64,000 nucleotides of DNA from Cryptomeria japonica (Eukaryota > Streptophyta > Pinopsida > Cupressales > Cupressaceae). This document shows positions 21,355 to 34,380 of this stretch, piece by piece. The stretch covers positions 698,472,656-698,536,655 of the forward strand of contig NC_081412.1 of NCBI RefSeq assembly GCF_030272615.1, given 5' to 3'. Position numbers and translations under genes: made by a program. Every line of letters begins with the position of its first letter. Position 1 is the first letter of the stretch. The notes under the pieces were generated by a model. It worked only from the letters and a program-made list of their open reading frames with translations, did not search any database and had not been told where the DNA came from.

Positions 21355-22729
21355 TGATGCACTGCAAAAAGGATAATGTTAGGAAGACACACAAACACAA
21401 AGAGTAATTCAAACATTAGTGTTAGTGTCAGAAATCATAAATGAAAGACTATCCTAAGCAAGCATATCAAAAGAGATACCAAACATAAAATAGAAGATGA
21501 AGTGGTGGATGAAATATGCACTGGTTGGTGAGGTAGTTGTGATTGGTCCGACATTAATGGTGACTGCAAAGCTCAAGGCAGAGTTGTAGAGTTGTGTAGC
21601 TTGAGATCCAGAAGATTGATTGTGTGGATCAAAGTAGGTGAAGGAGACAGTTGGGCCATTTATGGTGAATTGATTGAGCAAAGTCGAAAGAATGATTGCA
21701 GGTTGTTGAAGAAGGAAGGCGTGTTATGGAAGGCACATAAATGATGGATATGTATAGATAGACATCTCTGAGTTGTGATCCAATCAGATTTGATTAGATT
21801 TGGTGTGTCTTGTGATCAATGGAGAAAACACTAAGGTGCCAAGTTTGAATTGGTTTTGGGTGAGAATTTTGGGTTATAAATATGTGATCCTAAGAGATAA
21901 ATTGTGTTGCTGAATGGAAGAATATTATGTTGTTGCAAAGTGACTAAGTGTTACTTCTGTACATGAGAGAAAAACAGCCAAGTGCTCAACAAGTATCTGA
22001 GAAGAGAGTAAGAGTGAGGGATAATCAGGTTGAAGTGTTCAACTGGTAGAAGAGAAGAATCGATAGTGTCCATACCGGGAGAGAAAAGGTGAAGGAAGCT
22101 GCAAAATAGGCAGGTATAGAACCGGCTAAGTATAGTACCGATGGAGAGCAGCAGAGAGCTAAAGGAAGTGAGAATCGATAAAGAGAAAGGTGAACCGGTA
22201 AGCAGCAACAGTGAGAAGAGAGAGCAGTGAGTAAGAAGAGAAGATCCAATAGGATAGTGACTAAGCTGGTGAAGATTCAGTCAGAGTGAGCAAAGAACTG
22301 GTAAGGCTGAGCAGATACCTTACCGGCAAGGGAGATTGTATTGAGTTGTTACAAGATCCACTTGTAGCTAGATAACTACTTTTGTAATTGAAGTTTACAT
22401 TGTGAACACTGAGTTATAGCTCAGTGCAGGGGTTGGTGCTCCTTTGGGTTGTAGCCCATAAATCAGGTAGGGGTTGGTGCCCTAATCTTTGTAACAGTGT
22501 GTTCATTATGAGGCTAGATTGGAGCAGTAGACTCCAGTAGCATTGCTCACCGAGGTTTTTCCCATCTTCAGTTTTCCTCGTACATCCTAGTGTTCTGAGA
22601 TGCCTCTTTATGTGTGATTGTTTTGATTGGTCTCCTCACTAACCGGTATGTCTCCATTGTGTTAGATCCCATAACCAATATTAAGAACCACTAATTCACC
22701 CAACTCTCAGTGGTGCATTGTGTCTAACA
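21355..22729. repeat. Old LTR fragments
   Basis: The first 140 bases (TGATGCACTGCAAAAAGG onward) match the edge of D's LTR at 22765 with many differences, and are in the same minus orientation. Further right the sequence becomes a plus-strand copia-type LTR: TATA-like TTATAAATATG near 21876, the CACCGAGGTTTTTCCC block near 22548, and the ending GTGTCTAACA at 22729. No primer site follows, so it is a solo or truncated LTR. The boundary between the two pieces, near 21500-21680, cannot be fixed. Confidence 0.55.
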
Positions 22730-22764
22730 GCCATATGGGTGAACCAAATTAGATATATTGTTAG

Positions 22765-24650
22765 TGATGCTCTACAAAAAAGATTAGAAAATCTGTTTGA
22801 TGGCAACACACACAAGAGCACAAGAAACAAACGTTAGTGTTAGCAACAAAAGATTATCCTAAATAGGTATATCAAGAGAGATATTAAGCATGAAATAGAA
22901 AGCATATAAACATAGAATAAAATAGCTAATCAAGATGCTCATAGTTGCTCCTCCCTTGTTCCTCTCCTCTCCAAGTCCCAAATGAGTGTAGCTCTCAGCT
23001 TTTAGCACTAGCCATGGATGCCATATGGAGATTCAAGATAGTTGAATATGATAAGCAAATGCTATGCAAGTGTAGATAGTGATGCTATGAGAAAGCTCTA
23101 TGCTAATGCCAGTATAACAACAATACTCTAATGCTTCTCTTTTGCTTGAGGAGAAGGGTTCTATTTATAGAAGAAATGGGGAAATGAAGGGTTAAGATTG
23201 AATGGTTTAATCAAGGGCCAAGTTTGAAAGTTGGGGATCCATGTGCACAATTGGCACCAATAAAATGGTGACAAGTGTCAACATAGGATTGGGTTGAGAG
23301 AAGAGGTTGGAGGTATTAAAGGCCTAAGAAGACCTCATGGTTATCTAGAGGCTAAGGGTCAAGTCCAAATTAAGATTACCCACTGGATTAAGAGTTAACC
23401 CAAGGATAAACCTTTGTGCAAATGTTTAAGAGATAATCATGGTCAAAGCATGAATGGCCTGATGAGACCTTTGGGTTGGGTAGAGGTTGAGTCAAAACAA
23501 ATGTTTTAACCATGTGGGAGGGTTTGAGGTAACCATTAATGGTTATTGGAGACTTTGGGGATTAAGTGGTTGAAGGTTGAAAGCCTTCAATGGTTATCAA
23601 AGACTTTGAGCCATTTAGTGGTTGAAGGTTGAAAGCCTTTAATGGTTATCAAAGACTTTGAGGGTTTGAGAAGTGACTTCCCTTTTGCTTAGGAATGTGA
23701 CAAAGTTTAGAGAAGGGGTTAGGTTTTTTAGAAGTGATTAGAAAATTCTAGAAGGGGTTTAGGCATGCAAGTGGATTTTGTAGGAAAATGCAAGTGGAAG
23801 AAATTTTGGTATTTTCAATTAAAATAAAATCATTTATTTCAATTAAATGGTGTAATTTGCATTTGGATAAATATTCAAATAAATATTAATTTATTTAAAT
23901 GAGAAAAATGAAGATAAAGCATTAAAATGCTTGAAGACTTTGAGGGAAACCATTAAAGGCTTGAAGACTTTAAGGAAAACCATTAAAGTCTTAAGAAGAC
24001 TATAGAAGGAAGCCATCAAGTTTGAAGACTTTAAAGCCATCAAGTTTGAAGACTTTAAGGGAAACCATTAAAGGCTTGAGAAGACTATAGAAGGAAGCCA
24101 TCAAGTTTGAAGACTTTAAAGCCATCAAGTTTGAAGACTTTAAGGGAAACCATTAAAGGTTTCAAGTGGGTGAGGATAAATAGGATTTTAGATAAATAAT
24201 TTATTTAAAATAGTTGTGCAACTTGCTTTTGTAGGAAAATACAAGTGGGTGGAGGATAAAGGTGATTTAAATAAATTATTTATTTAAAATAATTGTGCAA
24301 CTTGCTTTTGTAGGAAAATACAAGTGGGTGGAGGATAAAGGTGATTTAAATAAATGTTAATTTATTTAAATGTGAGAGGTGGGATTTTGGGGGATTTAAA
24401 TAAATATTAATTTATTTAAATGTGAGAGAAGATTTAATTAAACAAATATGATTTATTTATTTAATTAATGGTCTGAATTTGGTTAAGTGAATTAAATCAA
24501 ATAAATTGAATAATTTATTTAATTAATAGGAGAAGAGGGTTAAGATGAATTAATTAAATATTAATTTAATTAATTCATTAATTGATGGTTAAATAATCAA
24601 ATAAATACTAAGTATTCATTTAATTAAGTGGACAGATTTATGTGACTACA
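22765..24650 (-). repeat. 3' LTR of D
   Basis: 1886 bp, TGATGCTC to GACTACA on the plus strand. On the coding strand it starts TGTAGTCACATAAATC. Inside are an approximately 85-bp tandem repeat built on CCATCAAGTTTGAAGACTTT (near 23990-24160), a second of about 80 bp built on CAACTTGCTTTTGTAGG (near 24210-24350), and AT palindromes such as AATTAAATATTAATTTAATT. TATAAATAG on the minus strand near 23165 is a good TATA box. Confidence 0.93.
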
Positions 24651-24700
24651 TTTGCCCCTCTTTGAGACGGTGCAGTTTATCGCGTTGTTTCAAAGAAAGA
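24651..24700 (-). promoter_or_regulatory. Polypurine tract and hairpin of D
   Basis: Read on the minus strand, CTTTGAAAC pairs with GTCTCAAAG (24660-24695), followed by AAAGAGGGGCAAA against the LTR. This is the same arrangement, and nearly the same bases, as in A and B, although the LTRs have diverged beyond easy alignment. CTCTCGAGGGGGCATA also lies farther upstream, near 24750-24766. Confidence 0.75.
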
Positions 24701-24766
24701 AAAATAGGTGTGAAGAAATGCCCCATAAAATGTAAATTTAATGGGTGGTATGCCCCCTCGAGAGAT

Positions 24767-26890
24767 GGGCCGATTTTTTATTTTTTATTTTTTGAAAAAT
24801 CGGGTGGTCTCTCGAAAAAGAATGAAAAGTGGAGGGGATGTAGAATAGAAGAAATTAGAACTAATGATGAAAGAATGGGAGAAAATGGAGTGAATATGAA
24901 GAAACAACAAGCCAGTGAGTACCCTGAGGTCATGCAAGAGATACATAGCAGATGTAGTGTGGGGTTTGGATTGATGCTATACAATGGATCAAAATTGGTT
25001 GGACAATCTGGTGCAATTGGTTTAATTGCCCTAGTCAAGTCAAAGCATGATAGTTGATGTCAGTTGGTCGCTTGGACATGATAAAGTCTGAGTAAGTGAA
25101 TCAAAGTGACCTAATGTGACTTAGACAATTGATGTAATTGCCCAATGAAGTCAAGGTATATGAAGCAAAATACTCGTTGAGACGTAGACAATTGATGTAA
25201 TTGTCCGTTGGATTGTGTTTGATTGGTTGATCAATTGATAGTGTGTGCGTGTGATGGATGGTTGTGGGGAATCATGGCAACCTCGTTGAGACTAGGTCAT
25301 TATGATAAATGCCTGTTGTAGTCTAGGTTTGCCATAATTGATTACTTGTTGAGACCCGAAGATACTTGATCAGAGTATCTGTTGATAGTTTAGGTGTGTG
25401 TGAGTTGATGTACCTATGCAGATAGAGTAACTTTCTTGACTTATTGGATGACTTAGGATAGGAAACACAATCCCTCCTATTTAGAGATGGATGGTGATGA
25501 ACGTGGCTTGATTAGGTTGATTGGGACACGATGTAGGGTATGTGATGGTGATTATCGAGATGAGGAGGGTGGGGGGGGGTTCAATGTTAGATAGAAGAAA
25601 TGGAGGACCTATTACATTCCTATGGAAGAAGAGGAAAATAGAGTATCCATTGTCATTACTATGTATGAATGATATGCAGCTATTTATGAATGTATGGATG
25701 GATGGAATGCAATATATACTAATGAGATGGAATGATGATCCATGGTGCTTTATTTTTCATCATTGAGCTTTAAAATGTTGTAAGAAAATACAAGCAATTT
25801 GACATAAAGATTCAAGATGACCAGAGTATTTCTTACATGGATTTTGATATAGCAAGTTAATACAAAACTTGATATAATGGATCAAGTTGACCTGAGTATT
25901 GCTTGCGGAACAGGCAAGGATTATCTCCTTTCATGCACGACTTGGATCGTCCTCCTTGATCTTAGGTTGATCATATCCCGAGACAAGTGCATACCGTAAT
26001 AAGAGATAAAACCTTTATCTAGTTTGGATGAGGTAGGAGGAACCAAAGAAAGAGAATTGTACCTGCAAACAAAAAATATATACATAAAGAATAAAGAATA
26101 TGGATCCTTAGTAATGGTTCATGCTCATATGGTCGAGGTATACACTGTAGTCAGCAAGCCGTAGTGATCTATGACTGCATTTTGCATAAGATCACGTAGC
26201 TTGGTGAACTTCCCACATAGACACCATTAGTACATGCCCTAGTACTTCATCGGAAATAATGTGCAAACGATACAAAACAATGCTGCAAGATCCTGATACA
26301 GATAAACGAACGATTGTACTCACAAATCAACCAAGTATTTGATAGCTTAACATAATTTTCTTGTCAAAGAAAATGTCACTTTTGTCTTTGTTTTGGTAAG
26401 GAAGGATGCATCCTTGTTGAAGACAGTTTGATTGTTGATGTTGATTGTGTGGTTGATTGGTAAATGGTCATTGTGTGAGTAGTTTGTCAATGTTTATTTT
26501 GGTATCTGCATGGATGGGTATGTACAAGGTGTTGCCATGTTTTTGTGTGATTTTTCAATGGTTTTGTCAATGTTTTTGGATTTTGAATTGTTTTGAATGT
26601 TTTTGGTATTTTTGCGAGATATTTTTGAATGTTTCTGGATTTTTGATGATTGTTTGAATGAAGAACTTGATGAATCATAAGATAATGTAGAATCCACTTC
26701 CATCAATAGGTTAAAGGCATTGCCCCCAATTTTAGACATGACTATGAAAAAGCGGGATGCAAGATGTATGGAGTACTATCATAATTGCAGAGGAATAACA
26801 AGCCATGTTTTTTGGATGGATGGATGTATGTATGAAGTAGATGTGATCGCAACAAGTCTGAAAGACAATGGAGCCATAGCCTTTACGAGT
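24767..26890. other. D noncoding interval between pol and 3' LTR
   Basis: No gene supported on either strand, and in particular no PMD gene where A and B have one. It contains the word ACAATTGATGTAATTG repeated near 25120-25200, and A/T-rich repeats near 26540-26660 that on the minus strand read CAAAAACATTC. Most short open frames here are chance. Confidence 0.6.
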
Positions 26891-26955
26891 GGCACCTGTT
26901 TGCCAAGTTTTCACCACCGTACTTACCCAAGGTGCCACCGGAGTGGTTGTTCACC
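26891..26955 (-). other. Two post-pol hairpin units (D)
   Basis: On the minus strand the first unit is 26955-26931 and the second 26915-26891. The first pairs outer GGTG with CACC and inner CCAC with GTGG around TCCG. The second has inner CTTG/CAGG around GCAAA and outer GGTG/TGCC using wobbles. The linker (TTGGGTAAGTACGGT) resembles the CTGGGCAAGTACCAT linker in B. The outer pair GGCG/CGCC of B has become GGTG/CACC here, so pairing is kept through two-sided change. Confidence 0.7.
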
Positions 26956-27072
26956 ATTTGGATGCATGATTTTTCTTTACTTTTTTGAATGTTTTTGTAT
27001 TTTCTTCAGGACATTTTTCTGAATGTTTTTGGTATTTTCTGATATGTAGGGGAGCCTGATGCTCTGTACAGC

Positions 27073-30000
27073 TTAGGTATAAAACCGTTTAAGGTGCATG
27101 CTGTTGATTGGATTTGCAAGCGGTTCTCCTTCTAATGTAGCCAACTGATATGCCTCGGACCTGAACACAGCAGTGACAACATATGGGCCCAGCCAGTTTG
27201 ATTCAAACTTGCCCTGATGTTCTCGGTTTGGTTGGTTGCGAGGATTCTCTCGTAGAACAAGATCACCTACCTCAAATGTATGAGGTCTAACTCAGTGATT
27301 GTAGCTTCTGCTCATGCGCTGCTGATAGGCTTTAAGGTGATTATATGCAGCTTGTCGTTTCTCATCAAGTAACTCTAAGTCCTGAAGACGGGATACTCTG
27401 TAGGCTTCATCATCGATGAGATTGTGCAAGGAAACCCGTAATGATGGTATCTCAACCTCAATAGGCAAGATAGCTTCTGCACCATAGACCAATGAATAAG
27501 GAGTTGCACCTGTAGGGGTTCGAATGCTAGTTCGATATGCCCATAGTGCCGGATTTAGTTGAACATGCCAGTCACAGCCGGCATCATTGACTATCTTTTT
27601 GAGGATTCTTAATATGTTTTTATTGGATGCTTCAGCCTGACCATTGCCTTGTGGGTAATAGGGGGTGGAAAAACGGTGTTGGATATGAAATTTCTCACAA
27701 AGTTCACGGACATCCTGATTTTTGAAAGGGAGACCGTTATCTGTGATGATGGACATGGGCACACCATACCGATAGATGATGTAGTTGAAGATGAATGATG
27801 CGATCTGCTTGCCGGTGACTTGGGTAAGTGGAACAGCTTCGATCCACTTTGTGAAATATTCGGTGGCGGTAATAATGAATTTATGGCCATTAGATGAAGA
27901 TGGATGGATTTTACCCACAAGGTCAAGGCCCCATTGACAGAAAGGCCATGGTGTCGTGATTGGTTGCAGTTCCTGAGCTGGTGCATGTATCAGGTCGCCA
28001 TGAACTTGACATTTCTTGCATTTTCTGACAAAGTAGTAGGAATCCTTTTCCATAGATGGCCAATAATATCCAGCTCGCAGGAGTTTCTTGGCGAGTGATG
28101 GACCACTTGAATGAGTCCCGCAAATTCCTTCATGTACCTCTTCCAAAGCCTTTGTTATCTCACCTTGTTCTAGACATCGAAGGAGAGTACCATCAAGACC
28201 GCATCGGTATAGGGTTTTGACAATAATGGTATATCGAGCAGTTTGGCGAATGAAGGTTTTTCGTTGGTTATTCGATTGGTTGGGAGGAAGGGTATGATCG
28301 CGAAGATAGGTGTAGAACTCACCATACCATGGGGATTCGGAACCGACAAGGCGACATATCATCTCGGATTCAGGGATATCATAAGCGGGGATCCAAAGCT
28401 GTTCTACCAAGAACTCGTAGCGTGTTGAATTTTGTGGAAGATCTAGGAGAGATGCGATGGTAGCCATAGCGTCAGCAGCTCGATTCTGATCTCTTGGTAT
28501 CTGCTCAAAAGTGATAGTAGTAAATGATGCCTTTAGATTGTCCACCATTTGCTTATATGGCATGAGTTTATCATCCTTGGTCTGATATTCATCTGTTGCT
28601 TGTTGAATGACCAGTTGTGAGTCGCCATATACTTGTAGTTCTTGTAACTTCCATTGTATGGCTAGCCTGAGTCCTGTGATCAAGGCCTCATACTCTGCTA
28701 TGTTGTTAGTGCATGGAAATGTGAGCCTGTAAGACTTCAGGATGCTATCAACTTGAGGTGTGATAAACAAAATGCCTGCCCCCAAGAAATGCCTAGTGTA
28801 CGAACCATCAAAATATAGTTTCCATGGTTGTGCTACTGTGATCATGAATATCTCCTCATCTGGAAAATTGGAAATAAGAGGATGATCGCCTGTGAGTGGT
28901 GCATCGGCCAACTGATCTGCAATAACTTGACCTTTGATAGCTTTACGGTCTACATACTCAATGTCAAATTCACTTAGAATCATCACCCATTTGGCCAAGC
29001 GGCCTGTTAATGCTGCTTTGTTAAGTAAATACTTGAGTGGATCAATCTTTGCAATGAGTTGTACCTTGTGTGTTAATAGATAGTGTCTCAATTTTGTGGC
29101 TGCTAAGATTACTGCTAGGCAAGCTCGCTCAATAGGGGTGTAATTGAGTTCATAGCCCACCAGTGTGCGAGAGATGTAGTAAACAACACACTCTTTTCCT
29201 TCTGCATTATGTTGTGCCAGTAGTACACCCAATGCTGTACTGGTTGCTGAGATATAGAGTAACAACGGTCTACTTGGATCTGGTGGGATCAACAATGGTG
29301 GATTCATGAGATAGTTTTTAAGTGTCTGAAATGCTTGCTGGCATCGGGCATCCCACTGAAAGCGGATGTTCTTGTGTAGCAGATGTGTAAATGGGTGACA
29401 CTTATCGGCCAATTGTGCAATGAATCTTCGGATGGATTGAAGTCATCCTTGTAGGGTCCTTAGCTGACTGATATTCTTTGGTGGTGGCATGTCCATGATT
29501 GCTTTTACCTTTGCTGGGTCGACCTCAATACCTTTGCTTGAGACAATGTATCCTAGAAGCTTCCCGGAGGTCACTCCAAAGACACATTTCTTTGGGTTGA
29601 GTCGAACATGGTATTGTTCCAGTCTATCAAAGATTTTATCTAAGATGTGGAGATGCCCTTCTCTGGTGAGTGATTTTGCTAGTAAGTCATCCACATAATC
29701 TTCCATCATAGTATGCATCATGTCATGGAAGATGGTGTTCATTGCTCTTTGATAGGTTGCTCCTGCATTTTTGAGACCGAAGGGCATTACATTCCAGCAA
29801 TATGTGCCCCATGGACATGTGAAGGCGGTCTTATGTTGATCTTCTGGTGCGATCTTTATCTGATTGTATCCTGAAAAACCATCCATGAGTGAAAACATGG
29901 CATGTCCTGCTGTTAGATCCACTATGATGTTGATATTTGGAAGGGGGAAGTCATCCTTAAGATAGGCTTTATTCAGATCTCTGAAGTCAGTACAAATGCG

Positions 30001-33000
30001 GATGCCCCCTTTTGGTTTGCCGACAGGCACAATATTGGAGATCCATTCTGCATAATCAATTGGCCTAATGAAGCCAACATCTAGGAGTTTCTTGAGTTCT
30101 GTTTTGACTAGCACTGCAATCTGAGGATGCATCTTACGAAGCTTCTGCTTGATAGGTTTGGCTCCTTCTGCTACGGTGAGGTGATGCATGACTAAATCAG
30201 GATCAAGCCCAGGCATGTCTTCATATGACCATGCAAAGTTGATCTGACGCTTCTGGAAGAGCTCTATAAATTTAGGTTGTTCCTCTAGAGTGAGAAGAGA
30301 TGCCAGATGTATGAGATGAGGATTTTCAGGAGTCCCCACATTGTATTCTTTGGTTTCCTCGATGAGAATTGTTGATCGTTCCTGTTGTGAAATATCAAGG
30401 AGAATGTCAAACCCTTCATCCTCAAGTGCCTCAAAGAGGTTTTCACCATTGGATACGCTCTTTCTTTTTACTTTTGCCGGATCAAACAGTGCCACTGTGT
30501 CGTTTTCACTGGAAGATCCATGTTTTATTGTTATATTTTTGCAGCTAAAAGGTTTGGCATTCGCCCCGAAGTATGCTGCGCTATTAAGTTCGATGGCGAA
30601 TCCAACTTTGTGATCCCCGCTTGGTAGGTTATCCCTTAATTCCAAAAAGTCAATGATGGCCTCATCGTTTTGGAAGAAGTCAAGACATGGGGGATTTGGT
30701 TGGTTCCATTCGATGAGTTCAGGGTGGATAATGGGCATTACTTCATCGATTAGGTTAAGTGCATTAGATGTATCAGTGAGGGTTAAGACGTTATGGTGAA
30801 GGTCGTTAATGGTACTCTCCCTATCAGAATCAGGCGTAGGATGAGACGTAGGGTCTATGGAAGATGTTTCCAGTTCAGGAACCCAAGTGGTCTTTATCTG
30901 TGCTTCTCCATAAACAGGGATATCTTTGCATGGCAGAGGTAGTGATGCATCTTCCTCATCTGAAGTATTAAGTTGTACCAAATCAAATTCCCATTCATGT
31001 GAGTCAGTCTCTGAATCACTTTCCAGCATCCGATTGCTATACCATACTGGGATGTCTTTTGAGTTAAACACTGCAGGTGTGATTGGTTGAAGTACCTTTG
31101 TAGTGATCAGTGCTACGGGAAGTTTGATGGGGATAAAAGAATCTGGCACAGGAAGTATCGGCAGTGTTGACTCAGTGGCTTCTACGGGAACTGCTGGTAC
31201 CATAGATGCTGCTGCGGGTTCTGATACAGTTGCTGCTGCTAATGGTACTATGGATGTAATGGCTGTTGCAAATGGGATTACTTGTTTGATTGGTGGGATG
31301 ATTGGTATTGTAGATGGTTGTGTTGGGGTTGTGAGCCTCGATGGGGCAGTCAGGATGGTGCTTGAGGGTGCTTTGATTATGAAAGGTGCCCGCTTTGCAG
31401 TAGGTGGACAAAATGGTTTGCTGGGTTTTCCTTTGAACTTGAGTTTAGGAAAGATCTCTTTTTCAAAGCTGAGGCCTGTATTACCTTTGGGCTTGAATTC
31501 CGGCAGCAGGGGTTCATGTCGTCCTTGTTTGCAATATCCCAAAGTACTTTGACCATCATACCCCATTCTTTGCATAATGAGGAGACCTTTGCCATACTGT
31601 TCTATAGGAAGTGTAACTCATGGTTTATCAGTGGTGATGGGATCTTTATAGATCCATTCCGCCAGGTCCTCATCTTGTGTTTCTTCCTCTTGACTCTTTC
31701 CAAGAATGAAAGGTGTCAAAGCACATGCTGGTATGTTTAGTGGTTGCTGGAGTACCTGTTGTGGTTTACCATGAGTTCTAGGAGAAGTGGGCATTTGTCC
31801 CACACAAAAGAGTTGACTCAAGTTGTATTCCCCAGGACCTTCCTCTGCTATCTTCATCTTAAGCTTTTCTTGCTTGGGTATAATGGTGTTTGAACGGGCA
31901 AGAGAGGCGGGACTTATATATGATGTGGAGGAAATGGCTTCTCTATTATTAGGAACGGTAATCTCTGGTTGATGGTTGATATTATGGCAATATGCAAAGG
32001 GATTTGCGTCACCCAGAATTGTGATCTCTACATTGTTATGTGTGAACTTGATACATTGATGGTAGGTAGATGGAACAGCTTGCATGGCATGTATCCAAGG
32101 TCTTCCTAACAATAGATTGTATGGCAGAGGAAGGTCCAGAACCTGAAAAATGATGTGCTTTACCACGGGGCCCACTCGGATTGGTAGTACCACAGCTCCT
32201 TTGGATGAACGCTCCGCATCGTCATAAGCTTTGATTGTGATCTTCTGATGAGGATCCACTGATTCGACCCCATATCCCAATGCTATGACCAACTGCAGTG
32301 TGCAAATATTCAGGCCTGCTCCATTATCGATCAAGACTCGCTTGATCCTATGCTGGTTAATAAATCCTTCGATGTGGAGTGAGGCATTATGTGGTTGTTG
32401 GAAGGAAGAGTTGTCACTTTCAGAAAAAGTGAGACAAGGTGATGACTTTAGACTTCCAACCATGGCTTGAAATTGGTCCGTATTTAGATTTGCGGGGACT
32501 GATGCTTCTTGGAGTGCTTGATCCAAGATAGTTTTATGAGATGGCGATAGACGCAAAAGCTCTAAAATGGATATAAGTGCAAGGGTTTTGTCTAATTGTT
32601 CCACAAGATTGTACTGCTTTGGGATGGAGGTGGTGCCTTGTGGAGCTGCCTTTATGGTAACTTTGCCGCGGTGTGTAACAACATTGCAATTTGAGTTGGG
32701 ATTTTTGAAGGTTATAGTTGCAACTTGTTCATTGGCATCATACAGATGATTTATAGTGTAATTATACGCAGCGTGTGTATAATTAGTGGTATCAGTGCCT
32801 CACCTAGAAGTGGAAGGACCCCTTTGATCTTGTGATGGAAGTGGATTTTTGAACATCAGATGATCATTATTGGTTGTTTTTGGGTCATGTCCTTCAATTT
32901 CAATTTCTCCTCGATCAATAAGATCCTGAATAAGATCTTTTAATTGGTGACAATTACTTGTCTTGTGCCCTCTTCCTTGATGGAATTCACAGTGTTCAGT

Positions 33001-34380
33001 ATCTCTCCACCATGCTGGTTTGACTTGAGGCTCATAGTTTGATAGCTTAGGTAGAGTGACCAAATTTTGAGAAATGAGTTGTCGCAAGACTGTTTCAATG
33101 GGTTCCCCTAAGGGAGTGTATGTGCATTTCAGTTTTTGCTGACAAGGTCTAGGTTCATCATGAGATGTGATGCGACCTTGATTAGAAGGAACATTTGTGT
33201 TGTTTTGAGGTGGAGGATTTTGTCTTGCAAACCGAACCACAGGTTGTGCATTTTGGATAGTCCTGGCATCCACAACCCCATCATTGATGATATTCTTGTT
33301 TTTATTCCAGAAGTTTGGTTTATCGCTGTTGAAGCGTGGGCGAGGACCATCTTTTGGTTCATTAAAGATTTTGATGAGTCCCTTCTTGATAAGTGCCCTT
33401 TCACACTTCAAACCCTTGGTGATCATATCATTAAAAGAGTCTGTGTCTTTGACATCCAGGTGAAATTCCATTTCTTTGTTTAAGTTGGAAATGAATATTT
33501 CCACTAGTTCTCGTTCAGGTAACTGAAGAGAACGTCTGCTAGACATTTGACGCCATCGTTGCAGGAATACTGAGAATTGCTCACCTGGTTTTTGTTTGGT
33601 GTTGCATAGATCAGCCATGGTGACATCGCGTTCAATGTTATGAGAGTAATGAGCTAGGAACTTCTGGATGAGTTCCTCAAATGTTCTAATGCCACCTGGT
33701 AGTCGGGAAAACCATGATGTGGTTGTTCCTCCCAAGATTTGGGGAAAAAGGCGCATTAGGTAGGTGTCTTCATATGCCACTACAAGACAAGCAGAATGAA
33801 ATTCTCTGACATGATCATGAGGATCTCCCTTTCCTCTATATTTTTCGAATTTGGGTGTTTCGAATCCTCGAGGAAATGGTGGCATGTAAAGATTCCTATC
33901 AAAAGGATAGGGACAGATGTCATTGAGTGAGAATTGGTTAGTCTTGACACCACTATGAAGCTGTTGGGCGAGATTCTCGACTTGTTGCCGCAACATCTCC
34001 ATTTCATTTGGAGGAGGAGGTGGTGGGTTACCTCAAGGAATGTTATATCTGATGGGATCTCTACCTCTTTCCTCTTCATGGCGACTTTGTCTTTCTGATA
34101 CTTGTCTTAATTGGGCAAGATCAAAGTCAGAGGGGAGTTTTGCTCCTTCTTGAGCGAGTCTTAAGAAGTGAGCATCCGCATTGCTCCTGAGTATTTCGTC
34201 AAAAAGTCTGTTAAAGAGAGGGTTATGCTGAGCCCTTTCTATTGTTGCAGGAGTGGGAGTACTTGGGTTTTCATCATCTGCATTTCCTCCAAGTGCTTCT
34301 TGAAATTCATTGAGATTTTCCTCTTCTTCTTCTTCCCTTTCTATTTCTCGTTGCCTAGACTGTGATCGGGTTTGAGCCAT
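27073..34380 (-). pseudogene. Gag-pol of D, one frame with five TGA stops
   Basis: From ATG 34380 (MAQTRSQSRQ) to TAA 27073-27075 a single frame of 2,436 codons holds gag, protease, G-patch, RT, RNase H, archaeal-type RNase H and integrase. The only breaks are TGA at 34033, 32800, 31618, 29443 and 27292 (lowest plus coordinate of each codon). There is no frameshift. Gag shows YRGKGDPHDH, LMRLFPQ and a variant zinc knuckle CEFHQGRGHKTSNC (C-x2-H-x4-H-x4-C). Protease has DNGAG, RT has YVDD, archaeal-type RNase H has YFDGSY and GDSQLV, and integrase has TDNG. At 29443 the B copy has CGA, and the other stops also fit loss of CGA. The gene is inactive unless TGA is read through. Confidence 0.93.

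Noticed and set aside
21655-22734. GCCAT on both sides of a possible solo LTR as target duplication
   Set aside because: The left copy is followed by TTATGG and not by an LTR start of TG, so the match is taken as chance.
24662-25057. 131-codon plus-strand frame near D's 3' LTR, where A and B have an antisense gene
   Set aside because: It starts within the conserved stem and polypurine region, has no PMD motif and its composition is that of noncoding DNA.
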